From assembly GCA_030634605.1 (NCBI GenBank), contig DAOWAK010000115.1:1-5411 (forward strand): 5,411 nt of DNA, given 5' to 3'. This document shows positions 1 to 5,411 of the stretch, piece by piece. The number at the start of each line of letters is the position of its first letter. Within the stretch, counting starts at the first letter, position 1. The position numbers were made by a program, and so were the translations under genes. The stretch comes from Sedimentisphaerales bacterium (GTDB lineage: Bacteria; Planctomycetota; Phycisphaerae; Sedimentisphaerales; SM23-30). The notes under the pieces were generated by a model. That model was not told the origin of the DNA, ran no database searches, and saw only the letters and a program-made list of their open reading frames with translations.

Positions 1-86
1 GTAAAGTTCACCGAACCTGTTTAAAATTGTCGTCCGCTTGGCCAAAAAAGGCCCTGCCGATCCGAAACCCAACCGAGCCGCTCAAG
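1..86. other. Non-coding stretch downstream of the operon
   Basis: I see no convincing gene here on either strand. A small self-complementary GGCC-A6-GGCC element lies at 40-53; it has no T-run after it on the minus strand. The next gene on either side lies outside the window. Confidence 0.4.
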
Positions 87-105
87 AAAAAGTGCGAAAC
101 CGCAC
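87..105 (-). terminator. Possible intrinsic terminator after rfbG
   Basis: On the minus strand GTGCG-GTTT-CGCAC forms a 5-bp GC-rich stem with a 4-base loop, followed directly by five Ts. It begins 3 bases after the rfbG stop codon. The stem is short for a strong terminator, so termination may be partial; position and T-run support the call. Confidence 0.5.
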
Positions 106-108
106 ATT

Positions 109-1236
109 TTACTTAACCCATGTTAGCCCGGCATCCTTTGCCGAGTCAGAGTAGCACTGAATCTGCTCAAGAGTAACCCGGCATATTTCGCGTTGCTGTC
201 CCTGGTAAAAACTTTTGTACCAATTCACTATAGCTTCGATGGTCTGGTCAATATCCCAGGTAGCCCACCATTTCAAGAGATGATGTGCCTTGCCGCTGTC
301 CACATGCAACACCATTGCTTCGGATTTTTGCGGGTCCGGTTCAAAAACCAGTTTGGTTTTCAGTTTGGTTTTGGAGTTCGACCAGGAATTTAAAATACGC
401 TTGACGATATCCCCAACGGGAATCATGCGTAAATTAACAGGACCGAAATTCCACCCTGAGCAATACAATTTTGGATTTTCGTGGATGATTGCCCCGAGCC
501 AGAGATACCCGCTCAGAGCCTCCAGTACGTGCTGCCATGGCCTGGTGGCGTCGGGATAGCGAATCACGATATCCTGTTCCGTAGAAATTGCCCGGACGAT
601 ATCCGGAACCAGCCGATAAGGAGCCCAGTCGCCACCACCGATGACGTTGCCGGCCCGAACGGTAGCGACGGCCATTTCGCTGGGGGGCTGGACGGTTTGG
701 CAAAAGCGTTCTTCCTGATAAGTTGCAGCCACCAGTTCGGCGCAGGCTTTGCTGGTGCTGTAGGCTTCGTGTCCTCCCAGTTGATCGATTTCGCGATAAC
801 CCCACTCCCAGCCGGCATCTCGATAGCACTTGTCGCTGGTCACGACGATAACGGTCTTAACCGTTCTGCATTGGCGGGCAGCTTCGAGGATATTTGTGGT
901 TCCCATAATATTAATTTCAAAAGTTTCCCGGGGATTCTGGAAACTTAGCCGAACAATTGGCTGGGCGGCCAGATGAAAGACTATCTCCGGTTGGTTGTCC
1001 TGCATAACCTGGGACAATTTCTCGTAGTCCAGAATATCGCCCCGCACATCGGTCATACGATCGGCCAAATGACAGGCGGTAAAGAAATTCGGCTCGGTAT
1101 TCGGATCAAGAGAGTAACCGATTATTTCGGCACCGAGATATTTGAGCCAGCACACCAGCCAGGATCCCTTGAAGCCGGTGTGTCCGGTAACGAGAACTTT
1201 TTTGCCACTGTAGTAATTCTTGAAGGCGGTTTTCAC
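109..1236 (-). CDS. rfbG: CDP-glucose 4,6-dehydratase
   Basis: Converts CDP-glucose to CDP-4-keto-6-deoxyglucose, using tightly bound NAD+ in an oxidation, dehydration and reduction cycle. The 375-aa length fits the family (about 360 aa). The start has the RfbG-typical GHTGFKGSW (18-26), which separates it from ordinary GGxGFIG epimerases. The active site is recognisable: TSDK at 133-136 (Asp135, Lys136) and YSTSK at 159-163 (Tyr159, Lys163). RAGNVIGGGDWA (194-205) and RPWQHVLEALSGYL (from 232) are strong family markers. One small departure is APYRL where I expect APDRL (Tyr207). Residues 289-296 are a duplicated KTKL block in a likely surface linker. The start is GTG, supported by AGGAG 10 bases upstream and by GTGA overlap with the previous stop; the next methionine falls beyond the Rossmann motif. 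It is the last gene of the operon in this window and is followed by a possible terminator. Confidence 0.95.
   Translation of the reverse strand: MKTAFKNYYSGKKVLVTGHTGFKGSWLVCWLKYLGAEIIGYSLDPNTEPNFFTACHLADRMTDVRGDILDYEKLSQVMQDNQPEIVFHLAAQPIVRLSFQNPRETFEINIMGTTNILEAARQCRTVKTVIVVTSDKCYRDAGWEWGYREIDQLGGHEAYSTSKACAELVAATYQEERFCQTVQPPSEMAVATVRAGNVIGGGDWAPYRLVPDIVRAISTEQDIVIRYPDATRPWQHVLEALSGYLWLGAIIHENPKLYCSGWNFGPVNLRMIPVGDIVKRILNSWSNSKTKLKTKLVFEPDPQKSEAMVLHVDSGKAHHLLKWWATWDIDQTIEAIVNWYKSFYQGQQREICRVTLEQIQCYSDSAKDAGLTWVK
349..372. repeat. Perfect 12-bp tandem duplication inside rfbG
   Basis: The 12-mer cagtttggtttt occurs twice back to back (349-360 and 361-372). On the coding strand it is two copies of AAA ACC AAA CTG, giving KTKLKTKL at residues 289-296 of RfbG. 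Because the unit is four whole codons, the frame is kept. It probably arose by replication slippage and lies in a basic linker before the C-terminal VFEPD segment. Confidence 0.9.
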
Positions 1237-2264
1237 TTAATCTGTTCTCCTGAAACCAACTGATTGCCATTTTTGAGATACCAATCGACAGTTTCCTTAA
1301 GGCCTTGTTCCAGAGTAAAACACGGTTGCCAGCCAAGTTGGTCGCGAATTTTTTCAGAGCTGGGTTTGATTTGCGAAATTTCGGCAGAATTGCCGTTAGT
1401 AATATCATAGCCCAGTTGGCTTTGCTGCATTAATTGTAAAATTGATTTTACCAAATCCAGAGTGCTCACGTAATTCATGCTGCTGACCTGAAACATCTGG
1501 CCGGCAACATCGCCGGATAGTAGAAATTTCCCCAGCAGAAGCAACGCATCGACGGCGTCCTGAACGTAAAGATAATCGCGAACGCTTTTACCATTGCCGC
1601 GAATTTGAGGCTTGGTGTGGTTTAACACATTACGAACCGTGCCGGGAATTATTCGTCTGAAGTTCATGTCGCCGGGGCCGTAGAGATTGCTGAAACGAAG
1701 TGTCCCAACCGGCATATCATAAGTACGACAGTAACTTCTGCCGATCAGTTCGGCACAGGCTTTTGAAGTTTCGTAGGGATAGGCACCTGCCAGAGGGGCA
1801 GTTTCGTCAAATGTGCCGTCAGTTGTTTCCCCGGAAACACTGACGGTAGAGGCCAACACCATCGCTGTTGTCGGGCTGGATTGACGAAAGGCTTCGAGCA
1901 GATTCCAGGTTCCGGCGATATTAACTTCAAAGGTTCCGCGGGGATCTTCCTGGGCGACGGTTACCTGAGACTGAGCCGCCAGATGGTATAAAACATCAAA
2001 GCTGCCGGTCCCGGCCAGATCGCGAACAAATTGCCAGCTACGGATGTCCCCCTCGACCAACTCGGTCCGCCGGCTGAGATCGTACTGGTGAAAGAGGACC
2101 GATTCCCTGGCGTTCTTTTCCGAAAGGATGGTTACGGCGGCTCCCATATCACAGAGCATACGGCTTAGCCAACTGCCGATGAAGCCGGCACCACCGGTAA
2201 CCAGTACGTTTTTGCCGTTCCAGTAATTTAAACCGGCATTAGTTTCGCGGGAATCACTGTTCAT
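1233..2264 (-). CDS. NAD(P)-dependent SDR sugar epimerase/reductase-like protein, RfbG-related, specificity unknown
   Basis: Extended short-chain dehydrogenase acting on a nucleotide sugar. Numbering from the ATG at 2264 (343 aa): Rossmann motif GGAGFIGS at 24-31, acidic stretch VEGDI (70-74), YHLAAQSQV (93-101), and YETSK at 164-168 with Tyr164/Lys168 as the catalytic pair. Then come LRFSNLYGPGD and RDYLYVQDAVDALLLL, typical of substrate-binding C-terminal domains. It aligns along most of its length with the RfbG encoded next (for example PRGTFEVNI/PRETFEINI and SKACAEL in both). At the position of the dehydratase Asp-Lys pair it has ASTVSVS, so it is probably an epimerase or 4-ketoreductase rather than a 4,6-dehydratase. 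Context suggests CDP-4-keto-6-deoxyglucose or CDP-glucose as substrate, but this is inference. TTG (2282) and GTG (2279) starts are also in frame and would overlap the rfbF stop; the ATG begins 4 bases after that stop. Its own stop overlaps the GTG start of rfbG. Confidence 0.85.
   Translation of the reverse strand: MNSDSRETNAGLNYWNGKNVLVTGGAGFIGSWLSRMLCDMGAAVTILSEKNARESVLFHQYDLSRRTELVEGDIRSWQFVRDLAGTGSFDVLYHLAAQSQVTVAQEDPRGTFEVNIAGTWNLLEAFRQSSPTTAMVLASTVSVSGETTDGTFDETAPLAGAYPYETSKACAELIGRSYCRTYDMPVGTLRFSNLYGPGDMNFRRIIPGTVRNVLNHTKPQIRGNGKSVRDYLYVQDAVDALLLLGKFLLSGDVAGQMFQVSSMNYVSTLDLVKSILQLMQQSQLGYDITNGNSAEISQIKPSSEKIRDQLGWQPCFTLEQGLKETVDWYLKNGNQLVSGEQIK
1247..1251 (-). promoter_or_regulatory. 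Ribosome binding site fixing the GTG start of rfbG
   Basis: AGGAG on the minus strand lies 10 bases before the GTG at 1236, inside the end of the upstream SDR gene. It is the best Shine-Dalgarno match among the internal genes and supports use of the GTG codon. Confidence 0.7.
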
Positions 2265-2268
2265 TTTT

Positions 2269-3075
2269 TCAAAGTTCACCAATCCAGGGAGCTCGGTTGG
2301 AAGTCCAGAGATTGTTTAAGTGGAGATAATCTTTGTAGGTATCCAGGCATTGCCAGAAACCATCGTGACGATACATTTGAAGTTCGCTGTCGGTGACCAG
2401 TTTTCCCATGGGATCGCGTTCGAGGATGCAATCGTCGAGATTGTCCAGGTAATTGAAAAATTCCCGGCGGAAAACAAAAAAACCACCGTTAATCAAAGAA
2501 GCCACTTTGGGTTTTTCGGCGAAATTGGTTACTTTGTCGCCTTCGGTTATGAGTTGTCCAAACTGCGAAGCGGAACGGGCGCCGGTTACGGTGCCGATTT
2601 TGCCGTGGGACAGGTGAAAATCGTACAATTCACCGACATCCACATCCGCTACACCGTCGGCATAAGTCACCATGAAGTTTTCGGTATCGATGTATTTTTC
2701 TATCCGCTTGACTCGGCTGCCGGTCAGGGTTGTCGGGCCGGTTTCGGCAAAGGTGATTTGCCAATCCATATCGGGACTTTCGTCACTGAATTCCACCCGA
2801 TTAGTTCCCATATGCAAAGTGTAATCGCGAATCTGCATTTCGTATTTATCGAAATATTCCTTGATCATCGAGCCTTTGTAGCCCAGGCAAAGGATGAAGC
2901 GTTTGAAGCCATGCTGCAGATAGATGTTCATTACGTGCCAGAGAATGGGGTATTCCCCGATATTAATCAGGGCTTTGGGACGAAACTGGGTTTCCTCACG
3001 AAAGCGTGTCCCCTCACCTCCGCACAATATCACAACCGGCACATCACCCGGTTTGGCCATTTCAGTTGCTGCCAT
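2269..3075 (-). CDS. rfbF: Glucose-1-phosphate cytidylyltransferase
   Basis: Catalyses CTP + glucose-1-phosphate to CDP-glucose + pyrophosphate in the cytoplasm, the committed step to CDP-6-deoxyhexoses. The 268-aa length is close to the usual about 257 aa, with a slightly longer N-terminus. The nucleotidyltransferase signature LCGGEGTRFREET is at 17-29, followed by RPKAL (32-36) with the catalytic-type Lys34, then PILWHVMNIY and LCLGYKG. Further family motifs are TLTGSRVKRIEKY, the metal-binding YADGVADVD, FAEKPK, INGGFFVF and the C-terminal DGFWQCLDTYKD with LNNLW near the end. Minor departures from the RfbF pattern I know are PKAL for PKPM and YAD for YGD. The ATG at 3075 is preferred because GGGGGA lies 8 bases upstream; the in-frame ATG at 3060 has no such site. 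It shares one base with the stop of the kinase-like gene (TAATG). The product should feed RfbG, two genes downstream. Confidence 0.93.
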   Translation of the reverse strand: MAATEMAKPGDVPVVILCGGEGTRFREETQFRPKALINIGEYPILWHVMNIYLQHGFKRFILCLGYKGSMIKEYFDKYEMQIRDYTLHMGTNRVEFSDESPDMDWQITFAETGPTTLTGSRVKRIEKYIDTENFMVTYADGVADVDVGELYDFHLSHGKIGTVTGARSASQFGQLITEGDKVTNFAEKPKVASLINGGFFVFRREFFNYLDNLDDCILERDPMGKLVTDSELQMYRHDGFWQCLDTYKDYLHLNNLWTSNRAPWIGEL

Positions 3076-3716
3076 TATTTCTTTCCCCCGGCTCCAGGCA
3101 GATATCGTCCGCTACGATTCATGATTGCCCCGACAAATTTTGCATCCGCAGCGACCATTTGTTCACGCAGATAATTAAGATGATCCATCCGGGTTTTGTC
3201 CGATTCCACGACAACCAGCACGCCGTCCACTTCGGAGGCCAGGCTTTTGGCATCGGGATAGCTGGTCACGGGGGCTGAGTCCCACAAAATATAATCGAAC
3301 TCCTGCTTAACCCGCCGAGCCAGGGCTTTGAGATTGCGGGTGTGTCCGGCCCAGAAGCCCGGACCATGCCCTGCTTTTCCCGCGGGGAGCACAAAAACAT
3401 TCGAGGCATCTGGCAAGGCATGGTAATTTGGACGATTTTTGGCATCCCATTCACACAAACCAGGGGCGGATTCCACAGCCAACATTTTGTGCAGTTGGGG
3501 ATTGCGGACATTGGCATCGACGAGCAAAATGCGTTCGCTCTCGTGCTCTGCCAAAGCAAATCCCAAGCAAGCAGTAATGGTCGTGGTCCCGGCCTGCGCT
3601 GCCGGTGCGGTTAGCATTATGCTTCGGGTCGATTCCAGGCTGCTTAGCTCGCCACAAACCCGACGCATTTCCTCCAATACTTTCGGGGGTAACTCACCTT
3701 TTAATTTTTTTGTCAT
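3075..3716 (-). CDS. CpsD/CapB-like BY-kinase family P-loop protein with degenerate Walker A
   Basis: A 213-aa cytoplasmic protein with the layout of bacterial tyrosine kinases (BY-kinases) that pair with a co-polymerase. The Walker A region lies at residues 36-46. Where the family has GxxGK[ST]T, this protein reads QAGTTT: the first Gly is Gln41 and the essential Lys is Thr44. The Walker A' region is LLVDANVRNP (64-73), with Asp67 and Arg71 kept but the second Asp changed to Asn69. Walker B is YILWDSAPV (142-150) with Asp146. The PGL (85-87) and LPAG (110-113) family landmarks are present. The usual C-terminal tyrosine cluster is missing; only Tyr205 is near the end. Inference: a pseudokinase or regulatory ATPase-like partner of the upstream co-polymerase rather than an active autokinase. 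The reading frame is intact and tightly coupled (ATGA overlap upstream, TAATG downstream; GAGG 10 bases before the start), so it is not an obvious pseudogene. A divergent active kinase remains possible. Confidence 0.82.
   Translation of the reverse strand: MTKKLKGELPPKVLEEMRRVCGELSSLESTRSIMLTAPAAQAGTTTITACLGFALAEHESERILLVDANVRNPQLHKMLAVESAPGLCEWDAKNRPNYHALPDASNVFVLPAGKAGHGPGFWAGHTRNLKALARRVKQEFDYILWDSAPVTSYPDAKSLASEVDGVLVVVESDKTRMDHLNYLREQMVAADAKFVGAIMNRSGRYLPGAGGKK
3084..3089 (-). promoter_or_regulatory. Ribosome binding site for rfbF
   Basis: GGGGGA on the minus strand sits 8 bases before the ATG at 3075, within the last codons of the kinase-like gene. It decides for the upstream ATG over the in-frame ATG at 3060, which has no purine-rich site at a suitable distance. 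Confidence 0.55.
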
Positions 3717-5278
3717 AATCTCTTGTCCTCAGGTATTCTAGCCAACACCGGCACCGCTAACAAATCCATCACATCCTGACGGGACCTGACTGCCGGGCGT
3801 AAACCATCGATAATAAATATCAGAGCGATTGAACCGCCGAAGCCGATAATTATCGCTCCAATAAAGCAGAGCTTCAGCGAAGGAGAAACCGGTCGCAGCG
3901 AGGAAGACGGCTGCGCTATTACCGCGATGTTCAATATTTCGGCCATATCCATCGCCTCGGAAATTCGGGTTTCTTCCACATTGTCGGCGTATAATGAATA
4001 ATCAATCTCCAGCCGGACAATTTCTCTGTCCAGTCGATTTGATTCAACATCGACCGATTCGAGTTTGTTGAGTTCCTGCTGAATATTTAACAATTGTTGC
4101 CGGCCCTGGTTCACTTGAGCCCGCAAACCGGCCTGCTCGCTGGTTTTGGTTAACAAGGCCTGCTGCACCTTAATAAGCTGATCGTTCTGGCTCATCACTT
4201 TGGAAGCAATCAAATATTCGGACATTTCCTGCATGGCCACTTTGGTATCGCTAATCTGCCGTTGCAGATCGATAATGACGCGGCTGTCATCCTGAAATCT
4301 CTTGGCTTGGGCCTGCTTTTGAAATTCCAGATCGACCAGGATTGACGCCAGCTTTTCCCGAGCCGGATTACGTTTTTCCTCACGGGTTTTGAGCCGTTCT
4401 GCCGGCAGCGAATCCGCCTGAGATGTCAATTGAATAATTTCAGCATCCAGGCCGGCCAGAAGAACCTCCTTCTGCACCTGCCGGGAACGAATCTCCTTGG
4501 CCCAACCGAGCAGCAAACTACGTTGCTCCGGAATGAACCAGACTCCCTGGGATTCCTTGAATTTTGATCGGGCGGCCTCGGCCTCACAGAGCCGATTCAG
4601 CAGCGATTTCGTCTCGTCCTGGAAAAATTCCTTGGCTTTGGGAATCTTGTGCGCTTTCATATGGTTTTCCTGATATAGCTCCAGGAATTTCGCCAGAATC
4701 TCTTCCCCGGAATCGGGATCGGTAGTTCGCATTCTGATTTCAATAACATCCGATTTGCGAATTGGTTCGATCTCGACGCTGTTCTGCAAAGCCATAACTA
4801 CCCGTTCCAGTTTGGTCAGTTCACGCCTGAAGCCCAGGGTAACCAGAGTCCCGCTCATTGCTTCCCGTACAGCCCGATAAGCATGCCGGGCAGTACGCTT
4901 GACCTTTTGGAAAAAAGAAACAGCTTCCGGCTCACCAAAAAAGTAATCTTCACCGAAGTGATTAGCCAAGGCGGTCCACAAATGCCGGCTTTTCATGATC
5001 TCGATTTCCGAGATGATATCTTCCGGCCGCTTGCTCGCGGGCATCACCAACGCATCGCCTACCGTGGCAGGGGCGGTCATTTCCCGACCAAACTGAATAA
5101 AAACACTGGTGCTGACTTCGTATTTAGGGTCCAGGATCAGCAGCACGCAGAACATCGCCACTAATACCAGAACTGTGCAGGTGACAATAAATTTTCGGTG
5201 CTGGATGAATATCGGCACAATCCGGCCCAATCCCGGCATCTTAAACGTCACATTAGGTCTCGACTCTGATTTTTTCAT
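3713..5278 (-). CDS. Wzz/GumC-type polysaccharide chain-length determinant (polysaccharide co-polymerase)
   Basis: Inner-membrane co-polymerase expected to control chain length and export of a surface polysaccharide together with the kinase-like protein encoded next. Numbering from the first ATG at 5293: a basic N-terminus leads into a membrane segment at about 35-54, followed at once by the 'DPKYE' entry to a Wzz domain. A long polar, Glu/Lys/Gln-rich, heptad-like region at about 215-440 should form the periplasmic coiled coil. A Pro/Ser-rich stretch (about 462-472, including RPVSPS) precedes the second membrane segment at about 473-495. The 30-residue cytoplasmic tail ends in 'VPVLARIPE', resembling the linker that joins co-polymerase to kinase in fused Wzc-type proteins, so this looks like a split form. 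I prefer the ATG at 5278 (521 aa) because GGAG lies 9 bases upstream; the ATG at 5293 (526 aa) has no clear ribosome site. The stop overlaps the next start (ATGA). The family is clear; the polymer is unknown. Confidence 0.88.
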   Translation of the reverse strand: MKKSESRPNVTFKMPGLGRIVPIFIQHRKFIVTCTVLVLVAMFCVLLILDPKYEVSTSVFIQFGREMTAPATVGDALVMPASKRPEDIISEIEIMKSRHLWTALANHFGEDYFFGEPEAVSFFQKVKRTARHAYRAVREAMSGTLVTLGFRRELTKLERVVMALQNSVEIEPIRKSDVIEIRMRTTDPDSGEEILAKFLELYQENHMKAHKIPKAKEFFQDETKSLLNRLCEAEAARSKFKESQGVWFIPEQRSLLLGWAKEIRSRQVQKEVLLAGLDAEIIQLTSQADSLPAERLKTREEKRNPAREKLASILVDLEFQKQAQAKRFQDDSRVIIDLQRQISDTKVAMQEMSEYLIASKVMSQNDQLIKVQQALLTKTSEQAGLRAQVNQGRQQLLNIQQELNKLESVDVESNRLDREIVRLEIDYSLYADNVEETRISEAMDMAEILNIAVIAQPSSSLRPVSPSLKLCFIGAIIIGFGGSIALIFIIDGLRPAVRSRQDVMDLLAVPVLARIPEDKRL

Positions 5279-5287
5279 CAGTCGCCA

Positions 5288-5291
5288 CTCC
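5288..5291 (-). promoter_or_regulatory. Ribosome binding site for the chain-length determinant
   Basis: GGAG on the minus strand lies 9 bases before the ATG at 5278. It overlaps the alternative ATG at 5293, so both starts cannot use it. This favours the shorter, 521-residue product. Confidence 0.6.
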
Positions 5292-5411
5292 ATAAATTAC
5301 CAGCTTTCGCTGGACCGGATTCGCCGCGATCCACAGGGAGTTTCGACGCTCCCGTTGGTCGCTTAATCGCTATAAACAAGGCTGTTAAATACAAATTCCT
5401 ATACGTTTAAA
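5292..5411 (-). promoter_or_regulatory. Leader of the operon with three consecutive hairpins
   Basis: The 5' region of the first gene holds three short inverted repeats, each separated by 3 bases: 5336-5353 (GGGAG/CTCCC, 8-base loop), 5317-5332 (GGAT/ATCC, 8-base loop) and 5300-5313 (CCAGC-GAAA-GCTGG on the minus strand, a GNRA tetraloop). The last lies about 9 bases before the GGAG site. The distal part (5370-5411) is AT-rich and could hold the promoter, for example TATAGC-like bases near 5368-5373, but I find no well-spaced -35/-10 pair. I do not recognise a known riboswitch class. No T-run follows the hairpins, so they do not look like an intrinsic terminator. Confidence 0.4.

Noticed and set aside
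40..53. GGCC-A6-GGCC inverted repeat as a second terminator
   Set aside because: The stem is only 4 bp and no T-run follows on the minus strand; on the plus strand there is no gene upstream in the window to terminate.
21..107. 28-codon minus-strand frame starting at an ATG just after the rfbG stop
   Set aside because: It runs through the likely terminator hairpin, has no ribosome site and shows no recognisable protein feature.
481..948. Plus-strand open frame (155 codons) opposite rfbG
   Set aside because: Antisense to conserved RfbG motifs, with no ribosome site and a composition that does not resemble a protein family.
2320..3174. Long plus-strand open frame (284 codons) opposite rfbF
   Set aside because: It lies antisense to a clearly recognised gene, has no recognisable domain and crosses the rfbF/kinase junction. 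It is a by-product of codon use in the real genes.
3075..3716. Kinase-like gene as a pseudogene
   Set aside because: The frame is complete, with start and stop in coupling overlaps and other family motifs intact. Only the nucleotide-site residues are changed, so a degenerate but expressed protein fits better.
5292..5411. Known riboswitch (for example a cyclic di-GMP class) in the leader
   Set aside because: I compared it by eye with the GEMM-I core sequences I remember and found no match beyond the GNRA-capped stem. Only generic hairpins are supported.

Overview
The window is one bacterial surface-polysaccharide locus read entirely from the minus strand (right to left). Five genes fill positions 109 to about 5278, with about 130 bases of non-coding leader on the right and about 108 bases on the left. 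Base composition looks roughly balanced in GC (judged by eye, not computed). Shine-Dalgarno-like sequences precede several starts. A two-membrane-segment co-polymerase with a separate kinase-like partner, plus CDP-hexose genes, points to a bacterium with envelope or exported polysaccharide. I cannot assign a phylum from the sequence.

Order of transcription: (1) a Wzz/GumC-type chain-length determinant (3713-5278); (2) a cytoplasmic BY-kinase-like P-loop protein (3075-3716) whose Walker A lysine is missing; (3) glucose-1-phosphate cytidylyltransferase RfbF (2269-3075); (4) an NAD(P)-dependent SDR sugar epimerase/reductase-type protein of unassigned specificity (1233-2264); (5) CDP-glucose 4,6-dehydratase RfbG (109-1236). 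Junctions are extremely tight: ATGA overlap, TAATG overlap, a 4-base gap (or an overlap if a TTG/GTG start is used), and a GTGA overlap. This implies one translationally coupled operon. A short hairpin followed by a T-run just after the last stop codon may end it.

The genes form two modules. RfbF makes CDP-glucose from glucose-1-phosphate and CTP, and RfbG converts it to CDP-4-keto-6-deoxyglucose. The SDR between them is a diverged relative of RfbG that lacks the dehydratase Asp-Lys pair, so it probably acts on that ketosugar or on another nucleotide sugar. The first two genes form the export/length-control module, a split version of a Wzc-like protein in the manner of CapA/CapB. No glycosyltransferase, flippase, polymerase or RfbH (3-dehydratase) lies in the window.

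The observations most worth following are the degenerate nucleotide-binding site of the kinase-like protein, the SDR paralogue sandwiched between rfbF and rfbG, three evenly spaced hairpins in the leader just ahead of the first gene, and a perfect 12-bp in-frame tandem duplication in rfbG. I saw no mobile element, CRISPR array, tRNA or rRNA.
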